Assembly (NCBI RefSeq): GCF_024807225.1
Contig: NZ_JANUCO010000001.1
Location: forward strand, 868,001 to 932,000
Direction of reading: 5' to 3'
DNA: 64,000 bases
Source of the DNA: Chryseobacterium ginsenosidimutans
GTDB taxonomy: Bacteria; Bacteroidota; Bacteroidia; Flavobacteriales; Weeksellaceae
Shown here piece after piece: positions 7,132-16,564 of this stretch. The notes beneath the pieces are model-generated. The model was not told where the DNA came from and ran no database searches. It worked only from the letters and a program-made list of their open reading frames with translations. A program made the translations under genes and the position numbers. The first letter of the stretch is position 1, and each line of letters starts with the position of its first letter.

Positions 7132-8153
7132 GGCAACCTTGGATACATAACGTAAAGACTGATAGTTGGTTTATTTTATCCCCGCCATTTTTGATTTTGC
7201 TGATTGTTTTCCTTTTTCAGAAACAAATTCAGGGGCTGGAAAATCATTATTCTTTCTATACATGGCTTTTTCTGATCGTTTTTGTGGATGTTGCACATGT
7301 ATATTCAACGTTGTTTAAAACGTATTTTGTCAGAGAAGAAATTCAGAAAAGAAAGCTTTTGTATTACGGAATTCCGGTGCTGAGCTGGGTTTTGGGATTG
7401 ATTTTATATCAGTTCGGAAGCTTAACATTCTGGTCGGTTTTGGCTTTGGTCGCGGTCTTTCATTTTATCAGGCAGCAATATGGTTTCATGAGAATTTATG
7501 CACGTTTTGAACCGAATAACTGGAGCAAAAGAATCGATGAAATTGCGGTGTATTCCGCTACAATTTTCCCGATGTGGTATTGGTTTAAAACTCCACGAGC
7601 TTTTACATGGTTTGTTGAAAATGAGTTTAACTGGCTTCAGAATATCCCGGATTACACGAAATTAATTACCGTTTTATATTTCTCCATACTCATAATTTGG
7701 GTAGTAAAAACAGTCTTTGAAATTTTTAAAACAAAACAATTCAATATTCCCAAAATCGCTTTAATTTCAGGGACTTATCTTTCATGGTATTTTGGGATTG
7801 TTTATTTTAATAACGATTTGGTGTTCACTTTTCTGAATGTCATTTCACACGGAATTCCTTATGTCGCTTTAATTTATATCAGAGAAATCAGGCAGAAAGA
7901 ATCTCAGAAATTGAACTGGCTTTCTGTTTTCAGATCTACTTTCGGAATTTTTTTATTCATTTTAGTTATTCTTTGTTTTGCTTTTTTTGAGGAATTTTTA
8001 TGGGAAATTCTAGTTTGGAACGAACATTTTTCATTGAATTTAAATGTTTCGTTACAATGGTTTCAATTCTTAATTCCTTTATTGGTCGTGCCGCAGCTTA
8101 CACATTACTTATTGGATGGCTTTATCTGGAAAAAACCAAAAAAAGTTAACTAA
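7128..8153 (+). CDS. Polytopic membrane protein closing the speD-speE operon
   Basis: A 341-residue protein with about eight hydrophobic segments, for example WFILSPPFLILLIVFLF (13-29), FYTWLFLIVFVDVAHVY, FWSVLALVAVFHFIRQQYGF, FGIFLFILVILCFAFF and FLIPLLVVPQLTHYLLDGF near the end. Several His, Arg and Trp residues sit inside or next to the membrane segments (DVAHVYS, FHFIRQQYGFMR, ISHGIPY, THYLLDGFIW), which hints at a membrane enzyme rather than a simple transporter, but no family was recognised. It overlaps the FAD gene by ATGA and is the last gene of the cluster. Confidence 0.6.
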   Translation: MRQPWIHNVKTDSWFILSPPFLILLIVFLFQKQIQGLENHYSFYTWLFLIVFVDVAHVYSTLFKTYFVREEIQKRKLLYYGIPVLSWVLGLILYQFGSLTFWSVLALVAVFHFIRQQYGFMRIYARFEPNNWSKRIDEIAVYSATIFPMWYWFKTPRAFTWFVENEFNWLQNIPDYTKLITVLYFSILIIWVVKTVFEIFKTKQFNIPKIALISGTYLSWYFGIVYFNNDLVFTFLNVISHGIPYVALIYIREIRQKESQKLNWLSVFRSTFGIFLFILVILCFAFFEEFLWEILVWNEHFSLNLNVSLQWFQFLIPLLVVPQLTHYLLDGFIWKKPKKVN

Positions 8154-8158
8154 TTTTG
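8151..8158 (+). promoter_or_regulatory. Candidate -7 promoter box before the GH43 gene
   Basis: TAATTTTG matches TAnnTTTG and is followed by C, as is common. It overlaps the stop of the preceding gene and lies 19 bases before the ATG chosen for the glycosidase. No clear -33 TTTG. Its presence also argues against the TTG at 8156 as a start codon. Confidence 0.42.
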
Positions 8159-8176
8159 CTTCATAAGTTAAAACAT

Positions 8177-9941
8177 ATGAAAATGAAGAAGTACCTCCTT
8201 TCATTAATGATTTTGTTGGGAATATGTAGCTTAAATGCTCAGCAAAAGACATTTTGTAACCCCATCAATATCGATTACGGTTACACGCCGTTTGAAGTCT
8301 TTTCAAAACAAGGGAAACACCGTGCTACAGCCGATCCGGTGATTGTTAATTTTAAAAATAAACTGTTCCTTTTCTCCACCAATCAGGAAGGATATTGGTA
8401 CAGCGACGATATGCTCGATTGGAAATTTATACACAGAAAATTCCTCAGAGATAAAAAATATATTCATGACCTGAATGCTCCCGCAGTTTGGGCGATGAAA
8501 GATACTTTGTATGTTTTTGGGTCAACATGGGAACAGGATTTTCCGATCTGGAAAAGCACAAATCCTACAAAAGACGACTGGAAAATCGCTGTTGATACCT
8601 TAAAAGTCGGAGCTTGGGATCCTGCTTTTCATTATGATGAAGATAAAAATAAACTGTATTTATATTGGGGCTCTAGCAACGAATGGCCGTTACTGGGAAC
8701 TGAAGTGAAAACAAAAACATTACAATCAGAAGGGTTTGTAAAACCGATTTTAAGGCTAAAACCTGAAGATCATGGTTGGGAAAGATTCGGGGAATATAAT
8801 GACAATGTTTTTTTGCAGCCTTTCGTGGAAGGAGCCTGGATGACAAAACATAACGGAAAATATTATATGCAATACGGAGCTCCTGCAACGGAATTCAGTG
8901 GATATTCTGACGGAGTTTATGTAAGTGACAAACCTTTGGAAGGTTTTGAATATCAGCAGCACAATCCGTTTTCTTATAAACCGGGAGGTTTTGCGAGAGG
9001 AGCGGGACATGGAGCAACTTTTGAAGATAATTACAAGAATTGGTGGCATGTTTCAACGATTTTTATTTCAACTAAAAATAATTTTGAAAGAAGATTAGGG
9101 ATCTGGCCTGCAGGATTTGATAAAGATGATGTGATGTACTGCAACACGGCGTACGGAGATTATCCGACCTATCTTCCGCAATATGCACAAGGAAAAGATT
9201 TTTCAAAAGGACTTTTTGCAGGTTGGATGTTGTTGAATTTTGATAAACCGGTTCAGGTTTCATCGACGTTGGGCGGTTATCATTCCAATTATGCGGTGGA
9301 TGAAGATATTAAAACCTATTGGAGTGCCAAAACAGGAAATTCAGGAGAGTGGTTTCAGACAGACTTAGGGGAAGTTTCTACGATCAATGCTATTCAAATC
9401 AATTATGCCGATCAGGATGTTGAGTTTATGGGGAAAACGTTTGGGAAAATGCATCAGTATAAGATTTACGGTTCAAATGACGGTAAAAAATGGAATGTGA
9501 TTGTTGATAAAAGTAAGAATACCAAAGACGTTCCTCACGATTATGTAGAGCTTGAAAAACCTGCCAAAGCAAGATTCCTGAAAATGGAAAATCTTAAAAT
9601 GCCAACAGGAAAATTTGCATTAAGCGGATTCAGAGTTTTCGGAAAAGGAGCGGGAACAGTTCCTCCGAAAGTTTCAGGGCTTTGTTCCTTTGAGAGCGGA
9701 TGCAAAAAAATATGGTGAAAGAAGAAGTATCTGGATGAAATGGCAACAAAATTCCGATGCAGACGGTTATGTAATTTATTGGGGAAAGTCTCCGGATAAA
9801 TTATACGGAAGCATCATGGTGTACGGAAAAAATGAATATTTCTTCACCGGAGCCGACAGAACGGATGCTTATTATTTCCAGATTGAAGCCTTCAATGCGA
9901 ATGGCGTTTCGGAAAGAACGGAAGTTTTTAAATCAGAATAA
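8177..9941 (+). CDS. Secreted GH43-like glycosidase with discoidin and FN3-like domains (frameshifted)
   Basis: With one base removed from the TTT at 9681-9683 the reading frame gives 587 residues; as written it stops at 9718 and the remainder (9690-9941) is in another frame. A signal peptide (MKMKKYLLSLMILLGICSLNAQ) is followed by a five-bladed propeller-like GH43 region (ATADPVIV, YWYSDDMLDW, LNAPAVWA, WDPAFHYDEDKNKLYLYWGSS), an F5/8 type C/discoidin carbohydrate-binding domain (about 358-505; YHSNYAVDEDIKTYWSA, GEWFQTDLG) and, past the shift, an FN3-like end (IWMKWQQNSDADGYVIYWG). It should hydrolyse a plant or algal polysaccharide outside the cell. ATG 8177 or 8183 starts the signal peptide. 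The shift is probably a sequence error. Confidence 0.8.
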
Positions 9942-9960
9942 GAAATTAAAATATAAATGA

Positions 9961-9985
9961 AACCCTCAGAAATTCTGAGGGTTTT
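9961..9985 (+). terminator. Intrinsic terminator after the GH43 gene
   Basis: AACCCTCAG and CTGAGGGTT form a 9-bp stem around a 5-base loop, followed by a short T run, 20 bases after the stop codon. Confidence 0.85.
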
Positions 9986-10118
9986 GTATTTATGAATGTT
10001 TTTAATAAAGAAATTTTAACGATAAAAAGAAATTTTTAAACTCATAATCCCAATTCTTTGAAATATTTCTAGAAAATAACGAAATTAGTGCCCGTTAAAT
10101 AAAGCTAATTAATACACT

Positions 10119-11336
10119 ATGAAAAAACTCAGACTTCTTGCATTTTCGTTGTTGCTGCCGTTCATTTTTGGAGGTTGTAGTGATGATGAAACTGAAAAGG
10201 ATTATCAACTTGAATTGGATGGTGCCATGAAAAATATTCACGCCAATCTTCAGACAAGCCTTAATACGGATGTTCCTTCGCTAAGCGTGTATATTGTGTC
10301 TCCAAAAGGAACTTATTTCAGTACGGTAAAAGGAACAAATGGGAGTGTGGTAACTCCAAATACTTATTTCCGTTTTGCAAGTAATACAAAAAATTTCACA
10401 TCAACAGCGATTCTGAAAATGATGCAGGACGGTTGGCTGAATCTGGATGATAAAATCACCGCCAATATTCCGGGAACGACTGTTTCATACGTACCAAATA
10501 TTGCAGACTGGAATTTCCCTCACAAAAATGAAATCACCATTCGTCAGCTTTTGCAGCATAATGCAGGAATTTATGATGTAAGCAATGACATCTCTCAATA
10601 CAATGTAGGAGGGGAAACGTATACAGATCAGATGTTGGCAACGCAGCCGAATTTCCAGTTTTCGCCTTCAGATTATGTGAAGGTTTTAACAGATCATAAT
10701 TTGACTTACGGTACGCCAAATACGGTTTATCATTATTCAAATACAGGATTTTCGATTTTAGGAGAAATTATTTCGAGAGTGTATTCTGAAAAGAGTAATG
10801 CGGTGAAAACGTACGGGGATTTTATGTACGATAAAATTACGGGTCCGAGTGCGAAGAAACCTTTGGGAATCAAGTTTCCTGAGTTGGCTTCTGATCAGCA
10901 GTTGCCTTCACCTTATGTGAAAGGACTTATCAAATATTCCGATCATGATGAGATAACCGATCTCAAAAATGCAAGCGCCCATATCGCGGAAGGAAATGGA
11001 GTAGGAACAATGGTGATGTTGACACAATATATCAGAAGTCTGATGAAAGGGGAAAATGTGCTGTATTCTTCCAGTGTGGAATTGATGAGAACAAGCAAAG
11101 GTCCGGCAACGACTTCAGGTTACGCGTTGGGATGTTCTAATTTTACAGGAATCGGATACGGTCACAACGGGGCAACAGAAGGGTATTTGTCATTAATGGC
11201 TTATGATCCGCAATCCGATGTTTCTGTCATCGTTTTATTGCCTTTTTGGGATTTGAGCAGTACAGCTAAGTTTGAAAAATGTTTAACTACATTGAATACA
11301 ACAGCAATTGAAGCCAAAAGAACATTGGGATATTAA
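10119..11336 (+). CDS. Serine hydrolase lipoprotein (class C beta-lactamase/esterase fold)
   Basis: A 405-residue protein of the beta-lactamase-related family. The N-terminus is a lipoprotein signal (LLLPFIFGGCSDDE), so it is anchored by lipid, probably at the periplasmic or outer face. The active-site set is complete: Ser88-x-x-Lys91 in FRFASNTKNF, Tyr206-Ser-Asn in YHYSNTGFS, and His349-Asn-Gly in GYGHNGATEG. Members act as D-Ala-D-Ala carboxypeptidases, esterases or peptidases; sequence alone does not tell which, and a true beta-lactamase role is not implied. Single gene, with its own upstream region and a following hairpin. Confidence 0.85.
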   Translation: MKKLRLLAFSLLLPFIFGGCSDDETEKDYQLELDGAMKNIHANLQTSLNTDVPSLSVYIVSPKGTYFSTVKGTNGSVVTPNTYFRFASNTKNFTSTAILKMMQDGWLNLDDKITANIPGTTVSYVPNIADWNFPHKNEITIRQLLQHNAGIYDVSNDISQYNVGGETYTDQMLATQPNFQFSPSDYVKVLTDHNLTYGTPNTVYHYSNTGFSILGEIISRVYSEKSNAVKTYGDFMYDKITGPSAKKPLGIKFPELASDQQLPSPYVKGLIKYSDHDEITDLKNASAHIAEGNGVGTMVMLTQYIRSLMKGENVLYSSSVELMRTSKGPATTSGYALGCSNFTGIGYGHNGATEGYLSLMAYDPQSDVSVIVLLPFWDLSSTAKFEKCLTTLNTTAIEAKRTLGY

Positions 11337-11363
11337 TAATATCTGAATTTGAAATAAATAGAA

Positions 11364-11398
11364 AGCTTTGAAAAATTTTTTCAGAGCGTTTATTTTTT
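11364..11398 (+). terminator. Probable terminator of the serine hydrolase gene
   Basis: AGCTTTGAAAAA and TTTTTTCAGAGC can pair with one mismatch, and a TTTTTT run follows shortly after. The stem is AT-rich, so strength is uncertain. Confidence 0.45.
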
Positions 11399-11618
11399 GA
11401 ACTGTTTGATTTTTAATATGTAAGAATAACACATAAGATATTTTAAGTTCATTATTAAACTGCAAATAAGAACACATTAGTTTTTAAAAATCTTTGATTT
11501 TTGTTCTTTGTAGGCTTTTGCTTTCTAAATAAGGAAAATTTTAACTTCAATAATGGCTTTTGCCTCTTTTGCGGTTAAGTTTTTATCAGTTAAAAAAACG
11601 TTTAACTTTAAAAATAGA

Positions 11619-11646
11619 AAAACCCGCCGATTTCTCAGCGAGTTTT
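11619..11646 (-). terminator. Terminator of the TonB-type barrel gene
   Basis: Read on the minus strand, AAAACTCGC pairs with GCGGGTTTT (one U-G pair) around a 10-base loop and ends in T residues, 36 bases past the stop of the minus-strand receptor gene. Confidence 0.65.
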
Positions 11647-11682
11647 ACCACAAAATAATAAATATGAAGAAATGATTGTTTT

Positions 11683-13977
11683 TTATCTGGTTCTGTTTTT
11701 AATATCGTCTGAAGCAGCTTCGATGTCTCTTACTTTTTTCACTTTGCTATTTCCGAAATTGTAAGTGATGCTGAATGTCATTCCAAAATTATATCTGTTT
11801 TGGTGAATATAATTGTAGTTTCCGTTGGTTTGATAATCTTCAATCTCGATAACGTTTGTTTTCAAAATGTCATTTACATTTAAAGCAAAAGTCCATTCGT
11901 TCCAGATTTTTTTAAGACTCATATCAAGACTCATCAGGTTTTTCAAGACACCAAGTTCAATTTGTTGTTTATCTACAAAGAAGTAATTAACTCCTAAAAA
12001 CCATGTTTTCTTTTTATCCAGACGAATTGTGTTATTGGTTTGGATAACGATACTTGTAGACTTTCTGTTGTTAGTATATACAAGCGGATTACCGTCTTTA
12101 TCTAAGAAAGAATCTCCTGTTGTAGGGTCTATTGCCAAAGTTCCGTTGTTGATATTGTGCTGAACTCCCACATTAAAATTGGTCGTAAGATATTGCTTGA
12201 AGAATGATTTTTGCATCCCCAACATCGCAGACATTTCCTGTTTGTCGCCAAAATTGGTTCTAATGTATCGGAGCACACTTTTTTCGCTTATGGTACCGTT
12301 CGGAGATTTTGCAAAACCCTGAAGCGGAATCTGTGTAATAACATCTTTGAATAACGAATGATTCAAGATCAAGAAGTAAGAGCTTTTATACATGTACGTC
12401 AACTCTTGGTTGTAAGTAGATGATGCTTTTACAAAAGGGTCATTTTGGGTATAGTTGGTCTGTGTAAGAATATTTCTGATAGGATTCAGTTCCCAGAAAC
12501 TTGGTCTTCTCATTCTGCTTGAAAATGCATAGGAAATATTATTTTTATCATTAATAGCGTAATTAAAGCTTACATAAGGCAATAAATTATTATACTTTCT
12601 TTCAATTTTTTGCAAATCTAGAGTGGGTGCATTGTCTGATGTTCCCACACTGTTTGTGATCTCATATCTCGCGCCCAGTTTTCCTGAAAGCTTATCGTTA
12701 AATTTCTTTTCAAGAGTCAAATAAAGGCCATAGATATTTTCATTATATACAAAATGATTAGGCGATGGTGTATTTTTAATGTCTATAAATGTCCCGTCGT
12801 CTTCATCATAATTATAATCCAGAGTATTATTTTTGGTATCATTGTCGGTTTTTGTTTTATTGTAATTTCCGCCAACTGAAACTGTAAAATCATTTTTAAA
12901 TTTTTGAATATAATCTACTGTTCCCGAAAAGTTGTTGATAAGTTGAGGTAAAACCTGAATTACCTGTTGCTGGGGAGTAGTATAATTTCCTAAATCGTCT
13001 TGTGACCACGTTCCGTTATCTGTAAACTGGAATCTTTTATAATTAAGATAAGCTGCATTCACATTTAGCTTGCTTCCCAAAGAATCGGTTTTAAGCTCGT
13101 AGTTCAAATTAAGAGAATTGTTGTAAGAACGTGCATCTTCTCTGTTTCTCGAATTGGTATAGCTTGTGTCGAAAACTTTAGTGTCTGTATTGTATGAACG
13201 AACAGTATTGAAAAGATTAACAGTAGAATTATAACTTTTGTTTGCTGATGAATTCCATGTTAATGCTAAGTTGCTTTTGTCAGTTAATTGATAATCAATG
13301 TTTAGATAACCTCCTATGTTTTTGTTAGGATCATTTATATCTCCAACAGATTCGTTAGAATATTCATCGTTTCCGTTTCTTAAAGTATATGTTTGAGCTT
13401 CAATGTTTTCTCCTCCGTTAAGATTGGCGCTGATTCCCAATTTATCTTTTCTGTAATTTACAGAGAAACTTGCAGAGCTTGCATTGAATTTATTTTGTGA
13501 GTTAGACATTCTCATGTTTCCGCTGGTTCCGTCACTCATTTTTTTCTTAAGAACGATATTGATAATTCCATCAGAAGATTCTACCTGATATTCACTTCCG
13601 GGAATAGTAATTACCTCTATTTTTTGGATATTTTCGGCAGGAGTATTTTTTAAAAATTGAACTAATGAATCTGCATCCATATTGGTTTTTCTACCGTTGA
13701 TATAGATTAATGCATTGTTTTTTCCTGCAATTTTCAACGTCTTATCATCTGTAGAAGAGAGTAGCGGTGTTTGCTTCAAAAGATCAAAAGTTGTATTTCC
13801 TTTTGCAACAGGTGAAGCGGCAACGTCATATACAAAACGGTCGCTTTGTTTTTTGAAAACCTGTTTTGTTAAAGTTACTCCTTCTATGCTTTTTGTTTTT
13901 ACTGAATCTTGTTTTTTTTCCTGTGCGAATGTCAGTCCGCTAAAAAATATGGCTGCGATAAGAATTGGCGTTTTCAT
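11683..13977 (-). CDS. TonB-dependent receptor-like outer membrane beta-barrel protein
   Basis: A 764-residue outer membrane protein with signal peptide (MKTPILIAAIFFSGLTFAQ). Residues about 30-150 form a plug: DLLKQTPLLSS, NALIYINGRKTN, IQKIEVITIPGSEYQVESSDGIINIVLKKK, the last being the classical end of the plug domain. Residues 160-764 are alternating aromatic/polar strands of a barrel of the OMP_b-brl_3 type. The N-terminal carboxypeptidase-like domain seen in many Bacteroidota receptors is missing, and no SusD partner lies nearby, so it is more likely a peptide/metal or unknown-ligand receptor than a SusC. C-terminal residues (NRTR) are atypical, since barrels often end in an aromatic residue; a short extension follows YNFGNSKVKKV. 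Confidence 0.8.
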   Translation of the reverse strand: MKTPILIAAIFFSGLTFAQEKKQDSVKTKSIEGVTLTKQVFKKQSDRFVYDVAASPVAKGNTTFDLLKQTPLLSSTDDKTLKIAGKNNALIYINGRKTNMDADSLVQFLKNTPAENIQKIEVITIPGSEYQVESSDGIINIVLKKKMSDGTSGNMRMSNSQNKFNASSASFSVNYRKDKLGISANLNGGENIEAQTYTLRNGNDEYSNESVGDINDPNKNIGGYLNIDYQLTDKSNLALTWNSSANKSYNSTVNLFNTVRSYNTDTKVFDTSYTNSRNREDARSYNNSLNLNYELKTDSLGSKLNVNAAYLNYKRFQFTDNGTWSQDDLGNYTTPQQQVIQVLPQLINNFSGTVDYIQKFKNDFTVSVGGNYNKTKTDNDTKNNTLDYNYDEDDGTFIDIKNTPSPNHFVYNENIYGLYLTLEKKFNDKLSGKLGARYEITNSVGTSDNAPTLDLQKIERKYNNLLPYVSFNYAINDKNNISYAFSSRMRRPSFWELNPIRNILTQTNYTQNDPFVKASSTYNQELTYMYKSSYFLILNHSLFKDVITQIPLQGFAKSPNGTISEKSVLRYIRTNFGDKQEMSAMLGMQKSFFKQYLTTNFNVGVQHNINNGTLAIDPTTGDSFLDKDGNPLVYTNNRKSTSIVIQTNNTIRLDKKKTWFLGVNYFFVDKQQIELGVLKNLMSLDMSLKKIWNEWTFALNVNDILKTNVIEIEDYQTNGNYNYIHQNRYNFGMTFSITYNFGNSKVKKVRDIEAASDDIKNRTR

Positions 13978-14301
13978 GATATTTTATTTTAGAGAGTTTA
14001 ATAGCTTGTATTTGTTATTATTTTACATTGCAAAGATATGTAATAAATTTAGTATCATGCAATACAAAGTACTTAAAATGTTTTTGAATGATATTTAACT
14101 ATTTGATTTACAGTATATAAAATTTTAAGTTAAATTTTTATTTAAAAAGACTTTGTTACTTATTAGACAATTAAGAATAAGATCTTGTTACATGCAGATT
14201 GAAAATTGATGAGATTTAAAAAATATTTAATGAAAAATCAGAATAAAAATGAAGATCTCGATTTTATGATTAATTTAGCATAAACTAAAAATTAATAACA
14301 T
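13978..14301. other. Gene-free divergent intergenic region
   Basis: 324 bases between divergent genes. It holds a minus-strand -7 box (14031-14038) for the receptor gene and AT-rich sequence upstream of the lipoprotein gene, including TAATTTAG at 14271-14278, one mismatch from TAnnTTTG. No ORF of note. Confidence 0.55.
14031..14038 (-). promoter_or_regulatory. Candidate -7 promoter box for the barrel gene
   Basis: The minus strand reads TATCTTTGC, a perfect TAnnTTTG box, with a TTG 21 bases upstream at 14060-14062. The predicted start of transcription would leave a leader of roughly 45 bases before the ATG at 13977. Confidence 0.55.
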
Positions 14302-16083
14302 ATGAGAAAATTTTACCCTCTATTCTTGCTATTATTGTTACTGTTTTCATGTAAAAATGAAACATACTTAGACATTGATGACAACAATTCAACCCCTGCA
14401 TCTAATTTTAATTTTGGAAGCTCAGCCCAAAGAAACTTTCAGGGTGTCGTACTCGATACCGGTGGAAATCCTGTAAATGGAGCAACGGTAACAATCGGAG
14501 CAAGTACGGTTACAACCAATCTTAAAGGTTTTTTTACCTTTAAAAATGCTGCGGTAAAAGAAAATTTTGCCCATGTAAAAGTGACAAAATCCGGTTATGT
14601 GAATGCATCACGTGTTTTGGTTCCTACCAACGGGATGAATCGCGTGAATATCATGATGATTCCTGCGACGACAACTTCTACGGTTTCAGCAGGTTCTACA
14701 TCTACCGTTTCATTGCCAAACGGAACAAAAGTGAAGTTCGACGGAAGCTTCAAAGATGCAAGCGGAAACGCATATTCAGGAAATGTAAGCGTTGCTGTAT
14801 TTCATTTAGCTCCTTCCAATCAATATTTAAATGAATTAATGCCGGGATCGCTTTTGGCAACCAATTCAGGCGGAAATGCAAGAGTAATGGAAACTTTCGG
14901 AATGTTGCACGTACAATTAACAGGAAGTTCCGGACAAAATCTTCAGATTGCAAATGGGCACACTGCGGAAATTACAGTTCCCGTAGATGCTTCTCAAACT
15001 TCGACTTCGCCCAACACCATTCCATTATGGTCATACGATGAAAATACCGGAATGTGGAACGAAGACGGTTCTGCTACGAAAGTTGGGAATATGTATGTAG
15101 GAACAGTGAGTCATTTCTCTTGGTGGAACTGCGATGCCCAGTTTGAACAGGCAATCCTGAAAGTAATCGTGAAAAATACGGCAGGACAGGCTTTGTCAAA
15201 TATTAAAGTAGCTTTAAAAAGAAGTTCTCAAACCTATGAAACGTATGGTGTGACAGACAATATGGGAATGATCTCAGGAATTGTTCCGTCAGGTGAAGTT
15301 CTTACGTTGAAGATTTATGATATCTGTAATAATGTGATTTATTCGGCTAATGTCGGACCTTTTGCGACCGGTTCCACAACGACTTTACCGGATATTACGA
15401 TTACAACAACAGCATCAACAACCTATACGATTCAGGGAAATTTAAAAACTTGCACAAATACGGATGTTATAGATGGTTATGTAAGTTTACGACCTGCTGT
15501 GCCTACAAATTATTTTCAGTACGTGAATGTTCCGGTAAGCAGTACAGGAGCTTTTGTGATGACTACTTATTCTTGTACTGCAAATCCGCAATTTGTGTTA
15601 GAAGGATTTGATGTAGCGAATTTGCAGACGACAAATGATATTCCTTTTACGGCAACATCTACTGTTACGAATTTTAATAATCTTTCGGTGTGTAATTCTG
15701 TAATGGAATTTATCAGCTATAAAATAGATAGTCAGCCGATAACATATATTGTAGGATCAATTAATGCACAATGGACAGGTCTTACTTCATCAACACCCAA
15801 TTATCCTGCAAAACAGCTAAAAATAGGTTCTGTAATTCCTGCAGGGCCCTATTTTTCAATGACTCAGAATAATATGTTGGGAGTTGCGGCAAGCTTCACC
15901 ACCGATTATATGTTTGAACTTTCAGGTGCTGTCATTACTCCGAGTAATGGAAATCTGGTTATCAACATAGCTACCTTCGGAGCTGTTGGAGACTATATCG
16001 ATTTTACGGTTAACGGAACTTTTACCAATACATCGGGAAGCCATACCATTACAGCAACAGGACATGTAAAAAGAGATTTGTAG
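14302..16083 (+). CDS. Large lipoprotein with carboxypeptidase-regulatory-like domains
   Basis: A 593-residue protein. The N-terminus is a lipoprotein signal (LLLLLLLFSCKNE). Residues about 45-105 form a CarboxypepD_reg/Ig-like fold (FQGVVLDTGGNPVNGATVTIGASTVTTNLKG is split here as QGVVLDTGGNPVNGATV and TTNLKGFFTFKNA). A second similar unit starts near residue 288 (ILKVIVKNTAGQALSNIKVALKR). The remainder is Thr/Ser-rich and beta-stranded with no catalytic motif. Surface-exposed lipoproteins of this style are common in Flavobacteriia and have no known reaction. Isolated gene with its own terminator. Confidence 0.7.
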   Translation: MRKFYPLFLLLLLLFSCKNETYLDIDDNNSTPASNFNFGSSAQRNFQGVVLDTGGNPVNGATVTIGASTVTTNLKGFFTFKNAAVKENFAHVKVTKSGYVNASRVLVPTNGMNRVNIMMIPATTTSTVSAGSTSTVSLPNGTKVKFDGSFKDASGNAYSGNVSVAVFHLAPSNQYLNELMPGSLLATNSGGNARVMETFGMLHVQLTGSSGQNLQIANGHTAEITVPVDASQTSTSPNTIPLWSYDENTGMWNEDGSATKVGNMYVGTVSHFSWWNCDAQFEQAILKVIVKNTAGQALSNIKVALKRSSQTYETYGVTDNMGMISGIVPSGEVLTLKIYDICNNVIYSANVGPFATGSTTTLPDITITTTASTTYTIQGNLKTCTNTDVIDGYVSLRPAVPTNYFQYVNVPVSSTGAFVMTTYSCTANPQFVLEGFDVANLQTTNDIPFTATSTVTNFNNLSVCNSVMEFISYKIDSQPITYIVGSINAQWTGLTSSTPNYPAKQLKIGSVIPAGPYFSMTQNNMLGVAASFTTDYMFELSGAVITPSNGNLVINIATFGAVGDYIDFTVNGTFTNTSGSHTITATGHVKRDL

Positions 16084-16101
16084 AATATTAAAATATAAAA
16101 G

Positions 16102-16127
16102 AAAAGGACCGATAAGGTCCTTTTTTT
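16102..16127. terminator. Bidirectional terminator
   Basis: AAAAGGACC and GGTCC(TTTT) form a GC-containing stem with T runs on both sides, between the end of the lipoprotein gene (+) and the end of the DUF3817 gene (-). Confidence 0.8.
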
Positions 16128-16142
16128 ATGTCGTATTGTTAT

Positions 16143-16481
16143 TTATTCTCTGTCGAAACGCGCGATTTTTTTGTCTATCCAAATCGTAGCAAAAGGGAAA
16201 AATGCAGAAATCAATGCGAAAACACTGTCTTCATCATCCCAAGTATATATTTTTCTTGTAGCAGGTAAAAATAGCAGATAAAGTGTGAAAAATAGTCCGT
16301 GAATACTACCAATAGTACTAATATATACGATCGGAAGAACTCCTTCCGGATCTGTACGTATCCAAGTCATTGCGGTGAATAAAAAAAACCATGAAATAGC
16401 TTCAGCCAAACAGATTTGCTTAAACCATTTAATGACTTTTTCCTGAGGATATTTTGAGAAAAAATTTTCGATAAAATGCAT
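16143..16481 (-). CDS. DUF3817 family small membrane protein
   Basis: A 112-residue inner-membrane protein with three hydrophobic segments: about 22-40 (ICLAEAISWFFLFTAMTW), 51-73 (IVYISTIGSIHGLFFTLYLLFLP) and 86-103 (VFALISAFFPFATIWID). IHGLxF and FPFATIWxD are family hallmarks of DUF3817, whose function is unknown. It is the last gene of a minus-strand run after recJ and nadD, 83 bases downstream of nadD. Confidence 0.75.
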   Translation of the reverse strand: MHFIENFFSKYPQEKVIKWFKQICLAEAISWFFLFTAMTWIRTDPEGVLPIVYISTIGSIHGLFFTLYLLFLPATRKIYTWDDEDSVFALISAFFPFATIWIDKKIARFDRE

Positions 16482-16564
16482 GTCTTGAGTATATGAATGA
16501 TGAATTATACGTTATGAATTAAGACAAATACCGAATTCTATAACCTAATTTCTGAATTACAAAA

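Larger units (their letters stand above)
11337..11682. other. Gene-free stretch between convergent genes
   Basis: A 346-base AT-rich spacer between the serine hydrolase (+) and the TonB-type barrel (-). It holds a hairpin near its left end (11364-11388), a hairpin near its right end (11619-11646) and otherwise nothing that could be supported as a gene. Confidence 0.6.

Noticed and set aside
10119..11336. Antibiotic-resistance beta-lactamase
   Set aside because: The SxxK/YxN/HxG set is shared by many esterases and peptidases; nothing points to drug hydrolysis.
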